In this document: piece after piece, positions 62,239-64,000 of the stretch
How the letters are laid out: each line of letters begins with the position of its first letter
Numbering within the stretch: position 1 is the stretch's first letter
NCBI GenBank assembly: GCA_007859745.1
Contig: SMLU01000002.1
Location: 674,942-738,941 of the forward strand
DNA length: 64,000 nucleotides
Direction: 5' to 3'
DNA from: Phycisphaerae bacterium RAS1
GTDB taxonomy: Bacteria; Planctomycetota; Phycisphaerae; UBA1845; Fen-1342
The notes under the pieces: generated by a model
Told to the model about the DNA's origin: nothing
Databases searched by the model: none
What the model saw: the letters and a program-made list of their open reading frames with translations, nothing else
Made by a program: the position numbers and the translations under genes

Positions 62239-62272
62239 AATTCAACCTTCCAAGCGGGCAACGTGCGTCTTA

Positions 62273-62342
62273 TCCGAGCCGCGACCGTACGGGAGCGGAA
62301 GCTCGGCCGCCGAGAACCGCTCCCTTACGGTCGCGGCTCGGA
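62273..62342. repeat. Inverted pair, family I
   Basis: TCCGAGCCGCGACCGTACGG at 62273 faces GGTCGCGGCTCGGA ending 62342. It lies between rpoA and rplQ, inside the ribosomal operon. Confidence 0.87.
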
Positions 62343-62381
62343 TCGGATCGGAAAGGCAGCGCCCATCGTCATTAGGCCACA

Positions 62382-63398
62382 CTAGTTCGCCGACGCCTCG
62401 ACGCCGACCTTGGCCAGCGCGCTCAGGTCCATTCCCAGGCCCAGCCCCCAGTCCGACAGCTTCCGCTTGACCTCCATCAGCGAGGTCTTGCCGAAGCTGC
62501 GAAGCTGGAGCAGGTCGTCCTGCGTGCGGCGAACCAGCTCGCCGACCGTGCCGATCTTGGCCGCTTCAAGGCAGTTGTTCGCCCGCACCGACAGCTCCAG
62601 ATCGGCGATCGGCCGATCCAGCTTGGCGCGCATCTCGTCGTCCATCGCGGCCGCCGCGACTTCCAAGCGGCCCGACGAAGCCGCCGACGCGGCGCCCATC
62701 TCGTGGTAATTGACGAACGGGTTCAGGTGCTTGCGGAGAATCTTGGCCGCTTCGACCAGCGCGTCCTCGGGCATGACGGTGCCCTTGGTCCAGACCTCCA
62801 GCACCAGCCGGTCGTAATTGGTTTTCTGGCCGACGCGGGTGTCCTCGGTGCGATAGCGGACGCGCGTCACCGGAGAGTACAGCGCATCGACCGAGATCAC
62901 GCCGATTTCCTGCTCTTCGGGCATCTCCGCCGCCGGCACGTAGCCGCGGCCGCGCTGCGCGGTGAGCTCGCACGAGAACGGGACGTCGTCGGTCAGCGTC
63001 GCGATGTGCTGTTCCGGGTTGTAGACCGCGATGCCGGTCTCGATCTCGAAATCGCCGGCCGTGATCACGCCCTTGCTGCGGCGCTCGATGCGCATCTTTC
63101 GCGGCGTGTCGGCGTCGACGTTTACGACGATCGACTTGATGTTCAGAATGATGTCGGTCACGTCTTCCAGCACGCCCGGCAGCGAGCAGAACTCATGATC
63201 CGCGCCGGCGAGGCGGGCGCTGACGATCGCCGAGCCTTCCAGGCTGGACAGCAGGATGCGCCGCAGGCTGTTGCCCACGGTCGTACCGAAGCCGCGCTCG
63301 AACGGCTCGATGTGGAACAGCCCGTACTTGTCGGTGCTGGCTGATTCGTCGCGGATGACCTGCGTGGGGAGTTCGAGGCCGCGCCATTGAATCCGCAT
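62382..63398 (-). CDS. rpoA: RNA polymerase alpha subunit
   Basis: This 338-residue subunit assembles RNA polymerase. The N-terminal domain has FHIEPFERGFGTTVGNSLRRILLSSLEG, and the C-terminal DNA-binding domain has ELSVRANNCLEAAKIGTVGE with LRSFGKTSLMEVKRKL. The ATG at 63398 is preceded by GGGAGG. Its stretch RLEVAAAAMDDEMRAKLDR is a longer linker than usual. Confidence 0.97.
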   Translation of the reverse strand: MRIQWRGLELPTQVIRDESASTDKYGLFHIEPFERGFGTTVGNSLRRILLSSLEGSAIVSARLAGADHEFCSLPGVLEDVTDIILNIKSIVVNVDADTPRKMRIERRSKGVITAGDFEIETGIAVYNPEQHIATLTDDVPFSCELTAQRGRGYVPAAEMPEEQEIGVISVDALYSPVTRVRYRTEDTRVGQKTNYDRLVLEVWTKGTVMPEDALVEAAKILRKHLNPFVNYHEMGAASAASSGRLEVAAAAMDDEMRAKLDRPIADLELSVRANNCLEAAKIGTVGELVRRTQDDLLQLRSFGKTSLMEVKRKLSDWGLGLGMDLSALAKVGVEASAN

Positions 63399-63453
63399 GT
63401 CTATGAAGCCTCCCGAAATCGGGGCCGCTGATCTGAACCTGACCACCACAGCA

Positions 63454-64000
63454 TCATCGCGAGGCGAACTCGACGATGAGCTGCTCTTCAACCGGAATCA
63501 CCACGTCTTCACGCGCCGGAAGCGCCACGACCACCGCCGACGGCTTCTTGGCGTCCACCTGCAGCCAGGACTGCGGCTGCCGCGGACCTTCCTCGCCGAT
63601 CTGCCGGCGGATGTACTCGAGCGACTTCTCGCGGTTGCGCACGCCGATCGCGTCGCCAACCTTCACCAGGAAGCCGGCCCGGTCCACCTTTTTGCCGTTG
63701 ACGAGAATGTGACCGTGGCAGATCGCCAGGCGGGCGGCCTTGCGCGATTGCGCCAGCCCCGCCTTGAACACGGCGTTGTCCAGCCGCCGCTCCAGAAGCT
63801 GAAGCAGGGCCTGCCCCGTGTTGTCCTTCGAGCGCTCCGCCAGCGCGAAAACGCGGCGGAACTGCTTCTCCATCACACCGTAGTAGCGCTTGACCTTCTG
63901 TTTCTCGCGCAGGCGCTTGCCGTATTCGGACGTCTTGCCGCGGCGCCACATGTGCATGCCGGGCGGGTTGTTCTTGAACTCGCGCTCGATCGGGCACTTG
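63454..64000 (-). CDS. rpsD: Small ribosomal subunit protein S4, N-terminus off the window
   Basis: S4 starts 30S assembly. The frame runs off the end of the window; the visible part begins KCPIEREFKNNPPG and covers KTSEYGKRLREKQKVKRYYGV, the S4 RNA-binding domain (RRLDNAVFKAGLAQSRKAAR, HGHILVNGKKVDRAGFLVKVGD) and the C-terminus PVEEQLIVEFASR. No internal start is needed, because the frame is open to base 64000. It is in the same operon as rpoA and rplQ. Confidence 0.96.
   Translation of the reverse strand, partial: KCPIEREFKNNPPGMHMWRRGKTSEYGKRLREKQKVKRYYGVMEKQFRRVFALAERSKDNTGQALLQLLERRLDNAVFKAGLAQSRKAARLAICHGHILVNGKKVDRAGFLVKVGDAIGVRNREKSLEYIRRQIGEEGPRQPQSWLQVDAKKPSAVVVALPAREDVVIPVEEQLIVEFASR

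Noticed and set aside
1-64000. rRNA, tRNA or riboswitch genes
   Set aside because: I looked for conserved tRNA arms and rRNA blocks by eye and recognised none; a covariance-model scan would be needed to exclude short ones.

Overview
This 64 kb window is GC-rich and dense with genes. It reads like a member of the Planctomycetota, probably a Phycisphaerae-like lineage. The signs are proteins with the short zinc ribbon CxxCGYNLxGL...CPxCG (20932-21597, 45939-46424), a C-terminal type I dockerin-like repeat on a secreted sugar dehydrogenase (54085-56004), PEP-CTERM tails on exported proteins (37345-37962), many small lipoproteins, and an extended ribosomal protein L17. Taxonomy here is inferred from protein style; there is no rRNA and I recognised no tRNA gene.

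Layout. 1-7.1 kb: a Na+/drug-type ABC exporter whose permease is fused to a CPBP protease, then lipoprotein and membrane genes and an exported protein. 7.4-14.8 kb: an apparent operon (minus strand) of a [4Fe-4S]/NrfD fusion, a molybdopterin oxidoreductase and a heparinase II/III-type protein. 15.1-20.8 kb: an accessory island with TcmP, its three-Cys DUF5131 partner, a DUF433 protein, and a LysM/prealbumin-like-domain protein next to a candidate effector and an orphan C-terminal fragment. 20.9-29.6 kb: housekeeping (topA, proS, pyrF, histone H1-like protein) interrupted by an intact ISKra4-type insertion sequence. 30-40.4 kb: large lipoprotein, MFS transporter, radical SAM/SPASM protein, P-domain PEP-CTERM protein with a truncated second copy, HEAT-repeat lipoprotein, murI. 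40.4-43.7 kb: prepilin peptidase-aroK-metallophosphoesterase operon with 4-bp overlaps. 44.2-48.3 kb: a TIR/deoxyribosyltransferase-like protein with a decayed second copy, small planctomycete-type genes, ispG and a MazEF toxin-antitoxin pair. 48.6-64 kb: thiolase, giant AsmA-like protein, sugar dehydrogenase, transaldolase, J-domain protein, TlpA-like thioredoxin, HIT protein, and the end of the ribosomal operon (rpsD-rpoA-rplQ, minus strand).

The most striking feature is a large population of short palindromic repeats of at least ten sequence families. Many begin with GTAG and occur as inverted pairs, the hallmark of REP/BIME elements mobilised by TnpA-REP (RAYT) nucleases. They fill most intergenic gaps, sit in frame inside genes (heparinase, molybdopterin oxidoreductase, MFS transporter), and in at least four cases the TAG of their GTAG head is the stop codon of the flanking gene. 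No RAYT gene lies in the window. Candidate systems worth follow-up are this REP population, the LysM/effector island, the TcmP-DUF5131 pair, the TIR-like protein and the radical SAM protein with its long unusual N-terminus.
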